From an uncultured Clostridia bacterium (GTDB lineage Bacteria > Bacillota > Clostridia > UBA1381), in contig CALXUL010000004.1 of NCBI GenBank assembly GCA_944391635.1, positions 1 to 16,423 on the forward strand: 16,423 nucleotides of DNA, read 5' to 3'. Shown here in pieces: positions 13,655 through 16,423 of the stretch. The translations under genes were made by a program, and so were the position numbers. Position 1 is the stretch's first letter, and every line of letters begins with the position of its first letter. The notes under the pieces are model-generated. The model saw only the letters and a program-made list of their open reading frames with translations. It was not told the origin of the DNA and searched no databases.

Positions 13655-16423
13655 ATGAAAGGTATAAAAAGAACCCTTTCGTTAGCGATTGCAGTTGCAA
13701 TAGCAGCAAGCTTTGTACCTGCGGCATTTGCTGAAGGGGAAGTTATATTGCCGGTTTGTGATTTTGAAAGTGCGCAAGCTGGCTGGAGCCTGACTATTAA
13801 GGATGCAGATGCTATCGATTCAAAGTTAAAGCAGATTGATGGATGCGATGGATTATCAGTAGCGTTTAAAGAAACGGATACAGGTGCTGATTCGCCAGTT
13901 ACTGCAGGAACTATTGTTGAAGAGGATGGGAATAAGTATCTTGAACTTTCAACAGGAGGCAGGGCAACAAAAACAGAGCGTATGCCTAGGCTTGTAATAG
14001 ATAATATGCCTCAAAGCGATGCCGAAACAGGAAAAGTTGTAGTAATGAGTTTTGATGCTATGCTGAAATCAAACTCAAACAAAACCCCTAAGCTGTGCGT
14101 TGCTGACGGAATTGTTATTGGCAGCGGCGAATATGGCGTAGTAGCTGATAAGTGGCAGAAATATACATTCACACTTTCGGCGGCTGATGACGCTGTAACG
14201 GTTGATGTTGACGGTACAGCCTCAACGATAAATGAAGTAGGAATAACTTCTTTTGGTGATATTTACAATGGCATTACGGGTACAACAGCAGCAGTAATAC
14301 GAAGCGGGAGTATCCTCATTGATAATATTGAAGTAAAGACTGAAATATACGACAACTCGCCGGAAGGCAGATTGGATAGATATATTGATAGTATTGCTCC
14401 TGAAAGTGTGATTACGGAAGATATGGTTTTTGCAGGCAGCAACAGCACATATGAAATTAATTGGGAAGTGTCTGATAAAAACGTAATTTCAGAAGATGGC
14501 AAGGTAACACCTCAAATAGATGATACAAATGTCAAAATCACCATTACAGGACAGGAGTATATGAACCCAACTAATATAATCAGTAAAGAATATCAAGTTA
14601 CTGTAAAAGGTGTTGGTGATCTTAGCGCAGAACAGAGTAAGATAGAGCAGGGAATGATAAAGCTTGCTGAAGATTACGGTGTAAGCGCGCCTGAGGGTGA
14701 AGAAAGCAGTGAGGGTGATGGCACTGAATATGTACCTGCCTGGTTTGAAGATGATTTGGAACTGCCGGTTTATGAATCGGGTAATGGTTGGGTAACAACC
14801 AGCTGGAGTTCTGATAATGCTGTGGTTAAGATTGTAGGTAATACAGCAAAAATTCAGCCACCGGTAGAGGAAAATACGAAGATTACCCTTACTGCAAAGG
14901 TATATTGCCAAAGAAACGCAGATATAGTAAATGAAAAGGATTATATTATAAATATAGTAGCCGGTTCAGGCGGTTATGATTATGATATACTTGAAGTATT
15001 TACCGATATAGATTTCTCGGATGATGCTGGTAAAAAAGTTGCACTTGGCTCAACTGTACCCGAACCTGTAAGCGTTGGTGATGGTCAGGCAGAATTAAAA
15101 TGTGAAAGTTCAAGAGCCGATGGCGGCGGAAATCCGGAATCATCAGCATCGGTTAATACAAAAGGACAACTCTACATTACAAACGGACAGTTTGGCTCTG
15201 GAAGCAGAAACTGCAAGATAGTATTTACGAATGCACCAAAATTCAGCATACTTGACAGAACAGTCATGATGAGATTTACTGGAAGTTTTGGGGCAGGTAC
15301 AGCGGGTGAGCCGACGCTTGTTATTAGTTCAAATCTGAACTTTACACCATCGGATCTTGGTGTAGGAATGGGCGAGGAGTTTATTTTAACACTTTTTGCC
15401 GACAATGATTACAGACGTTTGGTAGTTCTTGTTACAGATACTGAAGGTAACATTAAAAAGATATTTGACCGTTCGCTTTCAATAACAGCATTTGAATCAA
15501 TAGAGAATTTGAGTGCCGCAAATAATGGAAATATTACTATTGATGATATTTATATCGCATTAGTTGACAATGTAATTGCCAACTATACTATAAATGTAGG
15601 AGTAGCAGGGGCGACGGTTGAGGTTGTAGGAACCGGTATTTCAGTAAAAACAGGATCTGACGGAACGGCATCATTCTATCTGCCCAAAGGTCTTTATACA
15701 GTTAATGCGTCCTGCCCGATGTATTATCCTAATTCTATGGAATTAAGCGCATCAGGCAACAATGTTGAATTTGACCTTAAGCTCCAGAAGAAAATTGCTT
15801 CTGAAATTATTGATTCATTTACTGAAAATCTGGTTTTAGTCCATAAAGACCAGACTCCTATTGATATGGAAAATGGTACCTATGTATTTAGCAGCGATAT
15901 TGCGGCAAAACAAACAGATGATTCAGAATTGTTTAAGGTAAGTTTTGCATTAAAAGATGCGGTAGCAAATGCCCCTGAGGGAGAAACAGGCGAAGCTGGA
16001 CCGGAGGATACACTTCCAGATGATTTGTCAAAAATGCTTGACAGTGATGGGTCTGTAGTGCCGCTTTATAGCTATGACACAACAGCAACAGTAGTCGCAA
16101 CTGTAACGGCTGAGGGTGTTGAGCCAAAACAGAAAGAATTCCCTGTAAAAATACTTAATATAAAAACCTATATGCAGACGGCAGCGGATGAACTTGTATC
16201 AAAGGGAATTTTGTCTGATGGAGCAGATGCTTCGTCTACTGCTGCAAAATCATCCTTAACCTTGCCAAAACTCGGTGGTGGATATGGGAACATTAGCGTG
16301 AACTGGAAATCGCAAAACGAATATTTTGCAGATGACGGACAGATTAAACAGTTCCCGACAGAAGAAACAACAGTGGTTATGACTGCGCAAATAGTATATG
16401 CGAAAAGCGACAGGGTATATACA
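13655..16423 (+). CDS. Large secreted modular protein, Ig-like and jelly-roll repeats, 3'-truncated
   Basis: From the ATG at 13655 (GAAAGGA at 13639-13645) the frame stays open to the window end, giving 923 residues. A signal peptide (1-26, ending AAFA) is followed by a jelly-roll-like module (about 27-230, ending GSILIDNIEV). Then come two modules resembling atrophied bacterial Ig domains (about 231-318 and 320-440, the second with TSWSSDNAVVKI), and a second jelly-roll-like module (about 445-640, ending NITIDDIYI). A carboxypeptidase-regulatory-like module follows (about 645-712, GATVEVVGTG...TGSDGTASFYLPKGLYTV), and then a poorly defined segment with an acidic insert (about 713-826). The frame ends within a further Ig-like module (about 830-923, with VNWKSQNEYF). 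Such modules usually bind or space carbohydrate-active domains on exported enzymes. No catalytic site is visible; one may lie downstream. It probably shares a transcript with the SLH protein. Confidence 0.85.
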   Translation, partial: MKGIKRTLSLAIAVAIAASFVPAAFAEGEVILPVCDFESAQAGWSLTIKDADAIDSKLKQIDGCDGLSVAFKETDTGADSPVTAGTIVEEDGNKYLELSTGGRATKTERMPRLVIDNMPQSDAETGKVVVMSFDAMLKSNSNKTPKLCVADGIVIGSGEYGVVADKWQKYTFTLSAADDAVTVDVDGTASTINEVGITSFGDIYNGITGTTAAVIRSGSILIDNIEVKTEIYDNSPEGRLDRYIDSIAPESVITEDMVFAGSNSTYEINWEVSDKNVISEDGKVTPQIDDTNVKITITGQEYMNPTNIISKEYQVTVKGVGDLSAEQSKIEQGMIKLAEDYGVSAPEGEESSEGDGTEYVPAWFEDDLELPVYESGNGWVTTSWSSDNAVVKIVGNTAKIQPPVEENTKITLTAKVYCQRNADIVNEKDYIINIVAGSGGYDYDILEVFTDIDFSDDAGKKVALGSTVPEPVSVGDGQAELKCESSRADGGGNPESSASVNTKGQLYITNGQFGSGSRNCKIVFTNAPKFSILDRTVMMRFTGSFGAGTAGEPTLVISSNLNFTPSDLGVGMGEEFILTLFADNDYRRLVVLVTDTEGNIKKIFDRSLSITAFESIENLSAANNGNITIDDIYIALVDNVIANYTINVGVAGATVEVVGTGISVKTGSDGTASFYLPKGLYTVNASCPMYYPNSMELSASGNNVEFDLKLQKKIASEIIDSFTENLVLVHKDQTPIDMENGTYVFSSDIAAKQTDDSELFKVSFALKDAVANAPEGETGEAGPEDTLPDDLSKMLDSDGSVVPLYSYDTTATVVATVTAEGVEPKQKEFPVKILNIKTYMQTAADELVSKGILSDGADASSTAAKSSLTLPKLGGGYGNISVNWKSQNEYFADDGQIKQFPTEETTVVMTAQIVYAKSDRVYT

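Overview
The window looks like chromosomal DNA of a Gram-positive anaerobe of the Clostridia (Bacillota). The support is an acetate-forming pta-ackA pair, strong AGGAGG-type ribosome sites, AT-rich spacers with sigma-A promoters and U-tract terminators, a thiW thiamin-salvage operon, an orphan MsmX/UgpC-type sugar ABC ATPase, and a surface protein anchored by three SLH motifs. A fibre-degrading gut clostridium of the Monoglobus kind would fit, but that is a guess. No mobile element, CRISPR array, tRNA or rRNA was seen.

Layout. Positions 1-2149 hold the end of pta and all of ackA, closed by a long hairpin terminator. Positions 2295-4361 encode a second-type elongation factor G (EF-G2-like). 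Positions 4511-5623 encode a stand-alone sugar-importer ATPase, ended by a perfect 34-bp palindromic terminator. A small membrane-protein gene (5844-6092, minus strand) converges on it, with its own promoter and terminator. From 6267 a consensus promoter drives a ~257-nt structured leader and the overlapping or closely spaced operon thiW-thiM-thiE-thiD (6559-9235). After a terminator, a promoter serves an AraC-family regulator (9424-10476). It is followed by a secreted three-SLH surface protein (10550-13591) and the first 923 residues of a modular secreted protein that runs off the window.

How the genes work together. Pta and AckA convert acetyl-CoA to acetate with ATP gain. ThiW probably imports the thiazole precursor, ThiM phosphorylates it, ThiD makes HMP pyrophosphate, and ThiE joins the two into thiamin phosphate. 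No de novo genes (thiC, thiG) are in this cluster, so it is built for salvage. The MsmX-like ATPase probably serves sugar permeases encoded elsewhere. The AraC regulator and the two large exported proteins look like a surface or carbohydrate-interaction locus.

The most interesting element is the leader before thiW. Positions 6345-6508 can form a compact fold: a 14-position closing helix, a three-hairpin junction containing a TPP-riboswitch-like UGAGA segment, and a possible loop-loop contact to an upstream domain. A duplicated ACAGURAAA sequence provides a textbook mutually exclusive switch controlling the thiW ribosome site. The usual 3' half of the TPP aptamer is not recognisable, so this is either a very divergent TPP riboswitch or a different thiamin-related class.
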